A program made the position numbers and the translations under genes. 55,575 nucleotides of DNA from an uncultured Thermomicrobia bacterium (GTDB lineage Bacteria > Chloroflexota > Chloroflexia > Thermomicrobiales > JALYUS01): contig CALBSO010000003.1 in the NCBI GenBank assembly GCA_937968015.1, positions 1-55,575 on the forward strand. Direction: 5' to 3'. This document shows positions 7,617 to 15,749 of the stretch, piece after piece. Within the stretch, counting starts at the first letter, position 1, and every line of letters begins with the position of its first letter. The notes under the pieces were generated by a model. It was not told the DNA's origin, did no database searches, and saw only the letters and a list, made by a program, of their open reading frames with translations.

Positions 7617-7646
7617 ATGGTACACATACCCGTACGTACATGTCAA
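7617..7646 (-). promoter_or_regulatory. Promoter of parA
   Basis: On the minus strand TTGACA (7646-7641) and TACCAT (7622-7617) are 18 bases apart. A GTACGTAC palindrome lies inside the spacer, a plausible autoregulatory site for the Par proteins. Confidence 0.5.
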
Positions 7647-8039
7647 GCAATCTGTTGAGCCCCCTCCTGGCTCTCCCTCAATCTCGATGCACCCAAAATT
7701 GCTGAATCGTTAGTTCCGGCAACGGCTTTCGCGTCGGTGCCGATTTATACATCTGCATCGCGTCTGACGCGCGTTTTGCTCCGTTCCGTACTCAAAAAGC
7801 GTATCACTCGGCTCATCGAGATGGCGGGAGAGCCCCCCTCCTCTGGCGAGGTATGCCGCATTGCGGCGGTGATCTGATCCCCGAATGAACTAGTCCGTTT
7901 GGGCCCGGAAATAGTTCCTTTTTGGGCCGATCGCGACGGCGCTGTCTGTCGGTATGGGTTCTATACTCGGAAGGAGCGCCGTGGTGGGAGGATGATGCCT
8001 CGCTCGCCGTCCCACGCTGAGTATCGAGCAGGATTGGCC
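7647..8039. other. Gene-free region between the par locus and the copper island
   Basis: About 390 bases with no supportable gene. The only structure I see is the paired operator-like element at 7887-7923, whose layout recurs upstream of the copC-like gene at 14964. Confidence 0.5.
7887..7923 (+). promoter_or_regulatory. Paired operator-like element, copy 1
   Basis: GAACTAGTCCGTTT (7887-7900) is followed by GGAAATAGTTCCTTTTT (7907-7923). The hexamers ACTAGT (7889-7894) and AATAGT (7910-7915) are exactly 21 bases apart, two DNA turns. The same pair, 21 bases apart and with the same CCTTTTT tail, occurs upstream of the minus-strand copC-like gene (15069-15109). The element precedes the island's plus-strand genes. 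I infer a shared regulator, perhaps the nearby NarL-type response regulator. Confidence 0.5.
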
Positions 8040-8539
8040 ATGCGCATCCGACAATGGCGTCCCGTGCATTGTATGAAACTGCTTGCCCTCGTGGTGTTGC
8101 CGCTGTTGAGCGCCTGTGGATCGGGAACGCACGTCACCGGCACCGGACTTCAGTCTCACCGACCAACAGGGCCAACCGTTCACGCTGAGTCAGCAGCGCG
8201 GGAAGGTCGTCCTCCTCTATTTCGGCTATACGCACTACCCGGATGTCTGCCCTGCCACGCTCAGCGTCTTCCGTGATGTCATGCACACCTTGGGCGGGGA
8301 TGCGCAGCGGGTCCGCGTCGTCTTCGTCACCGTTGATCCCGAGCGCGACACCGCTGCGTACCTGCGGGACTATCTCGCCCAGTTCGATCTCGCCTTCATC
8401 GGCCTGACCGGCAGTCTCGATCAACTGACGCCGGTCTATCAGTCGTACCACATCTTTCGACAGAAGATCGAAACCGGTGGCGCCGTCGGGTATACTCAGC
8501 GGCAATCGTTTCCGACCGTGCGCAGCAAGGACGCGTTCC
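8040..8539 (+). pseudogene. Decayed SCO1/SenC-like lipoprotein gene
   Basis: One frame encodes a lipoprotein signal (MKLLALVVLPLLSACGSG, start 8040 or 8073). A different frame, from about 8116, encodes a SCO1/thioredoxin-fold core: APDFSLTDQQGQPFTLSQQR, VVFVTVDPERDT and YLAQFDLAFIGLTG. The shift falls in the linker after the lipobox. The copper-binding CxxxC has also lost its first cysteine (THYPDVCP for the usual THCPDVCP), and the C-terminal strand with the ligand histidine is missing before the next gene. SCO1 proteins deliver copper to cytochrome oxidase. With a frameshift, a lost ligand and a missing end, this copy is almost certainly non-functional, unless the frameshift is an assembly error. 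Confidence 0.72.
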
Positions 8540-10237
8540 ATGTCCGTTCCTCTCCGCCGACGTGCTTTCCTCTCCCGCGCCGGTGTCGGTTCCCTCAGCC
8601 TTGCCCTCGGATCCGCGCTGACGGCGTGTGGCCATCGCTCCACTCCACCACTCGCGACCGACAGACGCACCGACTTTGCCGCACCCTTCGCGATTGCCGC
8701 GGGCACCGGCCTGCGCTCCCTCTGGTCACCGGAGCACGGCGGGCAGATTTCCGCACCGTCCGTCCTCCAGCTCCCACGCGGAGCGAGCGCCCTCAGCCCC
8801 TGGATCGACAGCACGTCGGGAGCGCGCTTTCAGGTACGTACCGGCAGCACCGGCACGATTCGCGTGACGGCCGAGTGGGGTGATCCAGCACATCAACCGC
8901 TCTCCCCGATGGATACGTGGACCGCTCAGGGTGATACCATCCATACGATCACGACGCCAAGGAATGGAGGCGGGTTTCGGCTCCGATTGTCTGCGGAGAC
9001 CGGCGATGCGACAGTCTCCGCGCTCTCTCTCATCCTTGCCGAGGGTGTGCGGGTCGAGCCCTTCCCGGACTACGCCATCGCCGGATTCGCCTTCAGCTAC
9101 GATTGGGAATCGGCGATGGGTGGCCTGATCCACACCCGCAGTCTCGCGAGTAGCGAGGGCGCGGGCACGCAGATCTCCCTCCTTGCCGATGGCGGTCCGG
9201 ATGTCGCCGAAGCCGAGGCGAAGGGGATGCGCATGCGTGACGGTGCGCGTTTCCTGGCGACGCAGTTTGCCCCGTACGGCATCCACGCGACCTTCTACAC
9301 GACGGGCTACAATCTCCTCACGGGCAATCCCGGCCGGGAGCTCTTTCTCGGCAATCCGATCTACACGGACGCGGACCTGGCGCACGGGTGGGGCAGTGAT
9401 TGGTGGCGGACCCATCCCTGGTATGGCAACGACCCATACGGCACGGAAGCGGCGAACCCCGCCTGGTATTTCGCCTCCCTGACGCGCGAACTGGCGGGCG
9501 CGGGCCACGAGATCGCCTCGCACACCTTCGGGCATCTCTATGTACGCGGCGTCAGGCCCGAGCAACTGGACGCCGACCTCCAGCAGTGGCAGCAAACCGC
9601 AGATGCGCTGGGGATCACGACCGCTCCGTCCTTCGCCTTCCCTTGGACGAGCAGTAACAGTCTGGACGAACGATTCTGGGCAGTCTTCGCGCGGCGGGGC
9701 TGGACGACGCTCACCCGCCTCTATCCGCGCGATCTGCGGCATCCGTACGAACTGGACGGCATTGCCGGGGATCCTCGCCTGACGGTGTTCCCCGACTTCT
9801 ACCTCCCGTCGAAGAGCGGTATGGCCGACGAGGCGCTGGCGCGGGTCGAGGAGACGCTGGCGCGGCGGGGCTACCACAGTGTGTGGACCCACCCGAACGA
9901 GGCGGTGGAGCAGGAGGGTCAGGCGATGTGGACCGCCGTGATCGCCGGTGTGGCCGCCGCGCGTGACCGTGGATTGTGGGTTGCGCCGGTGACGGCGATG
10001 GCCGCATACGCACACGCCACCCGTCAGCTTGCCGTGCAGGTGACCGAGGGCGGGCGGCGGATTGATATCGAGAATGGAGGGGAGCGTCCCGTGGAGGGCG
10101 TCACGCTGACGCTGCCACTGCGCGTCGGGCAGGTGAAGATCGATGGACACCCGTCGCCGGATATCCGGGGGGATCAGATTCGGTTGCCCGTGCTGGCGCC
10201 GGGTGTGCGCGTCAGCATGCAGATCGCGCCCGCGTAG
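8540..10237 (+). CDS. Exported polysaccharide deacetylase (NodB/CE4 family)
   Basis: The protein has 565 residues. The N-terminus has a twin-arginine-like, lipoprotein-type signal (RRRAFLSRAGVGSLSLALGS, then ALTAC). A beta-rich region covers residues 35-185. The NodB domain follows: FAFSYDWE gives the first catalytic motif, IASHTFGHLY the metal-binding HxxxH, and FAFPWTSS a motif 3. A C-terminal beta-sandwich starts near residue 490. CE4 enzymes remove acetyl groups from cell-surface glycans. The ATG at 8540 has AAGGA eight bases upstream. It directly follows the SCO1 remnant and is convergent with the TolB-like gene. Confidence 0.85.
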   Translation: MSVPLRRRAFLSRAGVGSLSLALGSALTACGHRSTPPLATDRRTDFAAPFAIAAGTGLRSLWSPEHGGQISAPSVLQLPRGASALSPWIDSTSGARFQVRTGSTGTIRVTAEWGDPAHQPLSPMDTWTAQGDTIHTITTPRNGGGFRLRLSAETGDATVSALSLILAEGVRVEPFPDYAIAGFAFSYDWESAMGGLIHTRSLASSEGAGTQISLLADGGPDVAEAEAKGMRMRDGARFLATQFAPYGIHATFYTTGYNLLTGNPGRELFLGNPIYTDADLAHGWGSDWWRTHPWYGNDPYGTEAANPAWYFASLTRELAGAGHEIASHTFGHLYVRGVRPEQLDADLQQWQQTADALGITTAPSFAFPWTSSNSLDERFWAVFARRGWTTLTRLYPRDLRHPYELDGIAGDPRLTVFPDFYLPSKSGMADEALARVEETLARRGYHSVWTHPNEAVEQEGQAMWTAVIAGVAAARDRGLWVAPVTAMAAYAHATRQLAVQVTEGGRRIDIENGGERPVEGVTLTLPLRVGQVKIDGHPSPDIRGDQIRLPVLAPGVRVSMQIAPA

Positions 10238-10261
10238 GGATGCCGTCGCTGCCGCGACCGG

Positions 10262-11719
10262 TCACGGGATCCAGGTGACGCGTTCGCCATCGGCGATGAG
10301 TTGATGCGCGTTGCGCCCGTCGGCACCGACGATCCAGATACCGGCCTCGGTCCCCGTCGCGGTAATGGTGCGGCTGACGACGAGCGTTGTGCCGTCCGGC
10401 GACCAAGCGGGCATCTCTAACGATTGGCTATCCCCGCCCAGCAGTCGCGTGAGGCCACTGCCGTCGAGGTTCGCGACCCAGAGGTCCGTCGTGGGAGTGC
10501 CACTGGCCTGGCGGAGGAAGGCAATCCGATCCCCCGTCGGCGACCAGGTAGGCTCGCTCTCTTGGCCTGCCTGATTGCCGAGGAGGATCTGCGTGCCGTT
10601 GCCATTGATGGTCGCGATCACGATACGGTTCGTGACGCTGCCGTTGGCATCCGGCACCGTCTCGTCGAAGGCGGCACGATCGCTGTCCGGGGACCAGCTG
10701 ATCCGGCTGCCTGCACCGGCCGGGATCGTGTACGGATCGGCGGCGAGGTCGGAAAGGACGACGGTTGAGGCATTGGTGTCGCTCACTTGTCCCCGGAAGG
10801 CGAGGCGCGTCCCGTCCGGGGACCAGACTGGCCCGAAGCCGACCTCATCACCCCGGCCATAGATGCGCCCGAGCGAGCGACCGTCCGGCGCGACCGCCCA
10901 GAGTTTCGATGCACCGATCGTGACGGCTTGCGATGCCCCACTCGACGCGATGCTCGGCGGGGAGCCGGTTGGCACAACGCTCCTAAGCGTGTAGACGATC
11001 ACGTCACCGGCCGGGCTCCACGCGGGGCTCGCGTAGAGCGATGGGTCGTTCGCGGGCGAGAGGCGCGTGTGTCCGGTGCCATCCAGATTGATCACCCACA
11101 AGGCAGTCGTGCGCCGCTCCGGGACGATGTAGGCGATCCGCGAACCATCCGGTGCGGCGTCATACTCGCTGATACCTGTCGGTTCGTTCGTGATCTGCCG
11201 CAGTCCGGAGCCGTCCGCGTTCGCCGTCCAGAGGTTGCGGATGTTCGATGGTCCACCCGGGGTGGCGCGCAGGAAGAGGAGCGACGGCGGTCGGATCGTG
11301 AACGACCAGACGGTGTCGTGTGCGACGCTGCGGCCATTCGTCGCTTGAGCGCCTTTCGTCAGATTCGCACGGTACGTCATGCCCACCGTGGGCGGCTGTG
11401 CCGGGATGAACCAGACGACCCGATCGGAATGCACGCCATTGAGGTCCCACGACCAGCGGCCGGCGAGCGCCGGGGCGATAGTCAGGCGGGACTCGACCGA
11501 TTGCGGCTGCATCGCCGTCGGAAATGTGAGACCGATCAACGTCTTGCTGGAAATTAACGTGCCGTTCGGCGGCGTTGTCGTCATGCTGATATTGACCGTG
11601 CTGCCCCGCAGAATCACGAGACCAATCGCTGCCGCAATGGCGACAATCAGGCCGAGCGCGCCGCGCCAGAAGCGGCGATCCGTCGGCGACCGTGGTGCGG
11701 CGGGGACGATCGTCATCAT
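10262..11719 (-). CDS. Membrane-anchored Ig-like/TolB-type beta-propeller protein
   Basis: The protein has about 485 residues. An N-terminal transmembrane anchor (ALGLIVAIAAAIGLVILRGS) is followed by a SbsA/Big_5-like Ig domain (MTTTPPNGTLISSKTLIGLT, then MTYRANLTKGAQA). At least six WD40/PD40 repeats follow, such as AAPDGSRIAYIV, PAWSPAGDVIVYT, PVWSPDGTRLAFRG, PTWSPTGDRIAFLR and PAWSPDGTTLVVSR, as in TolB propellers. It probably acts outside the membrane as a binding scaffold; no ligand can be named. The ATG at 11719 overlaps the upstream gene's stop (ATGA). It is the last gene of the minus-strand copper island operon. Confidence 0.82.
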   Translation of the reverse strand: MMTIVPAAPRSPTDRRFWRGALGLIVAIAAAIGLVILRGSTVNISMTTTPPNGTLISSKTLIGLTFPTAMQPQSVESRLTIAPALAGRWSWDLNGVHSDRVVWFIPAQPPTVGMTYRANLTKGAQATNGRSVAHDTVWSFTIRPPSLLFLRATPGGPSNIRNLWTANADGSGLRQITNEPTGISEYDAAPDGSRIAYIVPERRTTALWVINLDGTGHTRLSPANDPSLYASPAWSPAGDVIVYTLRSVVPTGSPPSIASSGASQAVTIGASKLWAVAPDGRSLGRIYGRGDEVGFGPVWSPDGTRLAFRGQVSDTNASTVVLSDLAADPYTIPAGAGSRISWSPDSDRAAFDETVPDANGSVTNRIVIATINGNGTQILLGNQAGQESEPTWSPTGDRIAFLRQASGTPTTDLWVANLDGSGLTRLLGGDSQSLEMPAWSPDGTTLVVSRTITATGTEAGIWIVGADGRNAHQLIADGERVTWIP

Positions 11720-12531
11720 GGGTAGAGGTAGGGCTGGCTCGGCTGCGGAATGTTCGTGACATCGGTCGCCGCGATGTACGGCGCGACCGTGCCGTCCGCC
11801 GTGCCGGTTGCGAGCGTACCGGTGATCTGTACCCACGTATCCCGCTTCAACGGTGAGTCCCATTTGACGGGGAGCGTGACGGCATTGCCGTCTGCGACGC
11901 AGCAGACGATCACGAAACGGGCGACGGTGAAGTAGCCCGGGCCGAGGCCACTCTTCCCCTCGGCGACGAAGCCGACGAGTTTGACGGGTTTGCCGACGAG
12001 CGTGCGTACGTCGGGAGTCTGCGTGAGGGCGGCGGTCCAGTCGAGGAGCGTCCACCGATCCGAGGCAGCGTCGAGTTGGCTGATCGTCTTCAGACGGGTA
12101 GTCGCGTTCGGGCCGCCGCCCGTGCCGTTGGAGCGGGAGGCGACTGCGGATGCGCCGAGCGGGTGGGCGGGGATCAGGAGCCCGAGGAGGAGCGGGATCG
12201 TGAGCATCGCGTAGCCGAGTGCCTCGATGCGTCCCGTCGCATGGGCATGGTCGTCATCTGTGTGGTGGGGTGCGGCAGCGGTGCGTTGCACGAGCCAGCG
12301 TAAACCGGCGATGTAGCCGAGAACAATGAAGGCGATCCCGGCGGCGAGGATCAGCCGTGTATAGATGCCGTTGACGTAAAGGAGGATGCCACCGGTTGCC
12401 ACTTTCACGACGAGCATCGCACCGAGCCCGATCAGCAGCACCATTTGGAGCGTCGGTCCCCATCGCACCCCTATGCGATCACGGCGATGGGGCATCGGTG
12501 GTGCGTCTGAGAGCAGTCGCTGTCTCGGCAT
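11716..12531 (-). CDS. TIGR03943/DUF1980-like membrane protein (YcgQ type)
   Basis: The protein has 271 residues. It has two N-terminal transmembrane helices, a short His-rich loop (HHTDDDHAHATG), a third and fourth helix near residues 105-125 and an extracytoplasmic C-terminal domain with the conserved RFVIVCCVADGNAVTLPV segment. This family is nearly always encoded next to a DUF318 (YraQ/YcgR) permease, as here (13 bases downstream of its stop). A joint role in metal or small-molecule export is likely but unproven. The double cysteine and the histidines could bind metal. Confidence 0.83.
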   Translation of the reverse strand: MPRQRLLSDAPPMPHRRDRIGVRWGPTLQMVLLIGLGAMLVVKVATGGILLYVNGIYTRLILAAGIAFIVLGYIAGLRWLVQRTAAAPHHTDDDHAHATGRIEALGYAMLTIPLLLGLLIPAHPLGASAVASRSNGTGGGPNATTRLKTISQLDAASDRWTLLDWTAALTQTPDVRTLVGKPVKLVGFVAEGKSGLGPGYFTVARFVIVCCVADGNAVTLPVKWDSPLKRDTWVQITGTLATGTADGTVAPYIAATDVTNIPQPSQPYLYP

Positions 12532-12543
12532 CGGTCATTCCCC

Positions 12544-13686
12544 TTACGCGATATTGAGATTGATGGTGATCGTCGCGAGCAGCACGAGGAGCGCGGCGAG
12601 GACGATCATCAGGGCGACGGCGCGCCCTTTGAAGACGGTCAAAAACATCAGCGTGGACTTGATATCGACCATCGGCCCGAAGACGAGGAAGGCGAGGATC
12701 GCCCCGGTGGTGAAGGTGCCCGCGAAGGTGAGGACGAGAAAGGCATCCACGGTCGAGCAGACCGACAGGACGACGGCGAGCACGACCATGACGAGGACGC
12801 TGCCGACCGGTGATTGCCCGATGGAGAGCAGCGCTTGGCGCGGGATGAGGGATTGCAGGAGCGCGGCGAGGATCGCGCCGAAGACGAGGAACTTGCCCAT
12901 CTCGAAGAACTCCATGGCAGCATGCTCGCAAACGTGTCGCACCTTCTCCGGGAGCGGCATCACGGCGTGGTCGTGTCCCTCGTGGATATGCGGCTGTGCG
13001 GAGGTATTGTGTTCGCGATAATCAGCATGCTCGTCACTGGCATCAACAGGTAACGGCGTATACCCGAGCGCGGTGGGTGCAGGCTTGAGCAAGGCACGTC
13101 CGTCGGGATGGCAGGCGAAGACGAAGCCGACACAGGAGGCGATAGCGAAGGTCAGCCCCGCGCGCCAGGCGACCATCTGCCAGTTGCCGCCGAAGGCGGC
13201 ATAGGTGCTCCAGAGGACGATCGGGTTGATCACGGGCGAGGCGAAGAGGAAGGCGACGCCGAGACCGACCGATGCGCCCTTATTGACGAGGCGACGTGTG
13301 ACGGGCACGACCCCGCACTCGCACACCGGGAAGAGCAGGCCGAGTAGACTGCCAACGATCGGCGCGGCGATACGACCACGCGGCAGGAGGCGGGCCACCG
13401 TCTCATCCTGGACGAAGACGCCGATCACGCCGGAGACGAGCGCGCCGAGCAGCACAAAGGGCATCGCCTCGATGAAAATGCCGAGAAAGACCGTCGTGAA
13501 GGTCTGGATGCCGGGTGTACCACCCAGGATGACGAGCGCGACGGCAAAGAGCGCGTCGAGCGCGATCAGGACGACTATGACGGGACGGTCGTTGCGTCTA
13601 TCCGGGCGATGTATCGTGCGTCCCGGGGGGAGCGTGGCCGATGCGGGTGGCGGAGCGACCGATACAGACGGAGCCAAACGTTGCAC
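12544..13686 (-). CDS. DUF318 (YraQ/YcgR-like) permease with His-rich loop
   Basis: The protein has 380 residues and eight or more transmembrane helices. The signature FPVCECGVVPVTRRLVNKG lies near residue 120, and a second similar half appears near the end (LFVLTFAGTFTTGAILAF-like helices). Between the halves is a cytoplasmic loop with HIHEGHDH, a likely metal-binding patch like that in Cu/Zn-efflux-type members of the family. The GTG start at 13686 has GAGGGA four bases upstream. It is transcribed with the TIGR03943-like partner. Transport of a thiophilic metal is inferred from the CxCG motif, the histidines and the copper-rich neighbourhood. Confidence 0.83.
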   Translation of the reverse strand: MQRLAPSVSVAPPPASATLPPGRTIHRPDRRNDRPVIVVLIALDALFAVALVILGGTPGIQTFTTVFLGIFIEAMPFVLLGALVSGVIGVFVQDETVARLLPRGRIAAPIVGSLLGLLFPVCECGVVPVTRRLVNKGASVGLGVAFLFASPVINPIVLWSTYAAFGGNWQMVAWRAGLTFAIASCVGFVFACHPDGRALLKPAPTALGYTPLPVDASDEHADYREHNTSAQPHIHEGHDHAVMPLPEKVRHVCEHAAMEFFEMGKFLVFGAILAALLQSLIPRQALLSIGQSPVGSVLVMVVLAVVLSVCSTVDAFLVLTFAGTFTTGAILAFLVFGPMVDIKSTLMFLTVFKGRAVALMIVLAALLVLLATITINLNIA

Positions 13687-13759
13687 GGATCCCTCGCTCG
13701 TGAGATGCCCAGACTGCGCGCGTCGTACCGATCAGCGGTTTACGCGCGGTGCCAGTACC

Positions 13760-14137
13760 CTAGGCGATATTGAAGGTAGTCATGCCAGCCAACGGATCGT
13801 CGGAACCGGAGAGCGCGGTATTCCACATCACCATATACCACCCCATCGAAAGATTCGGCGCGAGGCCGATGATGATCGTGGTCGGATCATCGGCGCTGAC
13901 CGTGATACTGATTGAAACAATCGCCCCATTGACATCACTGATGTAGCCACCGGTCATTGTCGGGTTGACCGGTGTACTGAAGGTGAGGGTGTACTGCGAG
14001 AGATCGCTTGATATGGTCGCCGCATCCGTCGGATTGGAACTGACGAACCCCGGCGGGGATGTCGCTCCAACGGTGCTGCCCAAGAAGAGCGCAACCCCGA
14101 CAGCGACAACGAGCAGAAACCGGCGCGTCTGTTGCAT
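13760..14137 (-). CDS. Exported CopC-like domain protein
   Basis: The protein has 125 residues: a signal peptide (RRFLLVVAVGVALFLGSTVG) and a single CopC-like beta-sandwich (FVSSNPTDAATISSDLSQYT, then LAPNLSMGWYMVMWNTALSG). CopC domains bind copper outside the membrane, but the N-terminal histidine that holds Cu(II) is missing here, so metal binding is doubtful. The ATG at 14137 is preceded by GGGGAGAG. It follows the larger CopC-like protein (start 14964). Confidence 0.72.
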   Translation of the reverse strand: MQQTRRFLLVVAVGVALFLGSTVGATSPPGFVSSNPTDAATISSDLSQYTLTFSTPVNPTMTGGYISDVNGAIVSISITVSADDPTTIIIGLAPNLSMGWYMVMWNTALSGSDDPLAGMTTFNIA

Positions 14138-14229
14138 CACTCTCTCCCCGTCGTGCAGACGATGAATCACTCTCCGCTTGCCCCATCATACCGCACTGCG
14201 CTGTCTGGGGAGGCTCCTTGGCCGTGTCT

Positions 14230-14964
14230 CTACGAACGTCGTATGCGGTGTCGCAACAGACTCCCTGCGACAATGGCACCGCCACCAACGATGATGACGA
14301 GTATCACCCACGGAAGCAGTGTACCGCTGGCGCTCTCTCCCGTTTGCGGAAGCGTCGTCGGTGCGGTCGTGGTCGTCCCACCCCCGGTGCCCGTTGCCAC
14401 AACGCTGCTCGCGGGTCGGGTCGCGGTCGCCGCCACGGTCGCTGCCGTCGTCGCGGTGGGAGCGGCAGTCGGCGCTGGGATGCTCGTCGGCGTCGTTGCG
14501 GCTGCCGGTGAGCTACTTGCCGTCGCATGCGTGCCCGTCGCTGTCGCGGCACTTGTCATTGCCGTGCCCGTGCCCGCAGCGGCTTGGATGGTGAAGGTGA
14601 ACGTGCCGTTCCCCACACCGCTATCGTCGTCGGTGAAGGTGTTCCATGTGACGGTGTAGACGCCGCCCGACAGATTCGGCTTGAGGTCAATCGCCATATT
14701 CGTGCGCTGATTGAGATCCACCTCGAAGCCGGTAGAAACGGTTGCGCCGCTCGCATCGGTGACGGAGCCGCCGCTCTTGAGGGGGTCGGTCTCCTCAGAG
14801 AAGGTAATCAGTACCTGGCTGGGCGCTTGCTGCACCGTCCCGTTTGCCGGTGGGATCGAACTCTTATACGCCGCATGTGCCGAGACCGGGATCGCCAGCG
14901 CCAGTGTCAAAAGGAGCGCCAAGATACCGATCATGAGCAGGCCCCGTCCATTGTGTCGTTGCAT
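14230..14964 (-). CDS. CopC-like protein with LPXTG-type cell-wall anchor
   Basis: The protein has 244 residues. A signal peptide ends in PVSAHAAY, so His30 would be the N-terminal copper ligand as in CopC. The CopC beta-sandwich covers about residues 30-135 (SSIPPANGTVQQAPSQVLIT, then LKPNLSGGVYTVTWNTFTDD). A Thr/Ala/Pro-rich linker follows (about 136-204), then LPQTG (about 205-209), a hydrophobic helix and RHRIRRS. This order is a sortase sorting signal. The operator-like element at 15075-15109 lies upstream. CopC with a wall anchor is unusual; it would keep a copper-binding domain at the surface of a monoderm-type envelope. Confidence 0.8.
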   Translation of the reverse strand: MQRHNGRGLLMIGILALLLTLALAIPVSAHAAYKSSIPPANGTVQQAPSQVLITFSEETDPLKSGGSVTDASGATVSTGFEVDLNQRTNMAIDLKPNLSGGVYTVTWNTFTDDDSGVGNGTFTFTIQAAAGTGTAMTSAATATGTHATASSSPAAATTPTSIPAPTAAPTATTAATVAATATRPASSVVATGTGGGTTTTAPTTLPQTGESASGTLLPWVILVIIVGGGAIVAGSLLRHRIRRS

Positions 14965-15068
14965 TTCCTCACCCCTTGCACTGGATAACAGGTAGGTTCA
15001 TATTGCCGGCCTTCATTCTACGAGGCGTTGGCCGGGAATGACGAGTGCCCACCGTGCGAATTAGGAGT

Positions 15069-15109
15069 AAAAAGGGACTATTTCGCCGCGAAAAAGAACT
15101 AGTCCGTTT
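15069..15109 (-). promoter_or_regulatory. Paired operator-like element, copy 2
   Basis: Read on the minus strand, ACTAGT (15103-15098) and AATAGT (15082-15077) are 21 bases apart, within GAAATAGTCCCTTTTT. Both hexamers, their spacing and the CCTTTTT tail match copy 1 at 7887-7923. The element lies between the response regulator (whose TAG stop it contains) and the copC-like gene start at 14964, the right place to control that gene. Confidence 0.5.
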
Positions 15110-15749
15110 CACCGACCAGTCCCCGTTCCCGCGCGAAGGCGGCCGCTTCCCGACGGTTGCGCTGGTGCAGTTTCGCAAGGATGTTGCGTAGGTGATTCTT
15201 GACGGTGAACTCGCTGATAAAGAGTGCGTCCGCGATCTCCTTATTGCGTTTGCGCGCCGCGACCATCGCCAAAATCTCCCGTTCGCGCGGTGTCAGGGGC
15301 ATCGCCGGTGACGTGTCCTGCTGCGCGAACTCCTGGATCAGGCGACTGGCAAGTCGGCGGGAAATGGCGGCTTCCCCGCGCGCGAGGCCCTGCAGCGCCT
15401 CGACGAGTTCGGTCGCGCGGATGTCCTTGAGCAAATAGCCTTGCGCGCCCGCGCGAATCGCCCCGAAGAGTTTCTCATCCGCATCATGGACGGTGAGCAT
15501 GACGATCGTCACGTACGGCAGCGTTGCCTTGATCGCCTGCGTCGCCGCGAGCCCGTCCATGACCGGCATGTCCACATCCATCAGAACCAAGTCGGGCATC
15601 AGTTCGCCCGTGCGTGCGATCGCTTCTTGCCCATTCGCCGCCTCACCGACGACCTCGAAGTCGGGCTGCGCGTTGAGCAGCCCCGCCAATCCCTCGCGCA
15701 GTAGCGCGTGATCGTCCACGAGCAGCACTCGGACACACTGCGTGCTCAT
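15099..15749 (-). CDS. NarL/LuxR-family response regulator
   Basis: The protein has 216 residues. A receiver domain carries the acidic pair in LLVDDHALLREG, the phospho-acceptor Asp58 in PDLVLMDVDMPVMDG and the switch-region Thr/Lys. The C-terminal LuxR-type HTH is LTPREREILAMVAARKRNKE followed by FISEFTVKNHLRNILAKL. Its start overlaps the stop of the histidine kinase (ATGA), so the two form a cognate pair. It sits directly upstream of the copC-like operon and beside a 21-base-spaced double site, which makes it the best candidate to bind that site. Confidence 0.93.
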   Translation of the reverse strand: MSTQCVRVLLVDDHALLREGLAGLLNAQPDFEVVGEAANGQEAIARTGELMPDLVLMDVDMPVMDGLAATQAIKATLPYVTIVMLTVHDADEKLFGAIRAGAQGYLLKDIRATELVEALQGLARGEAAISRRLASRLIQEFAQQDTSPAMPLTPREREILAMVAARKRNKEIADALFISEFTVKNHLRNILAKLHQRNRREAAAFARERGLVGETD

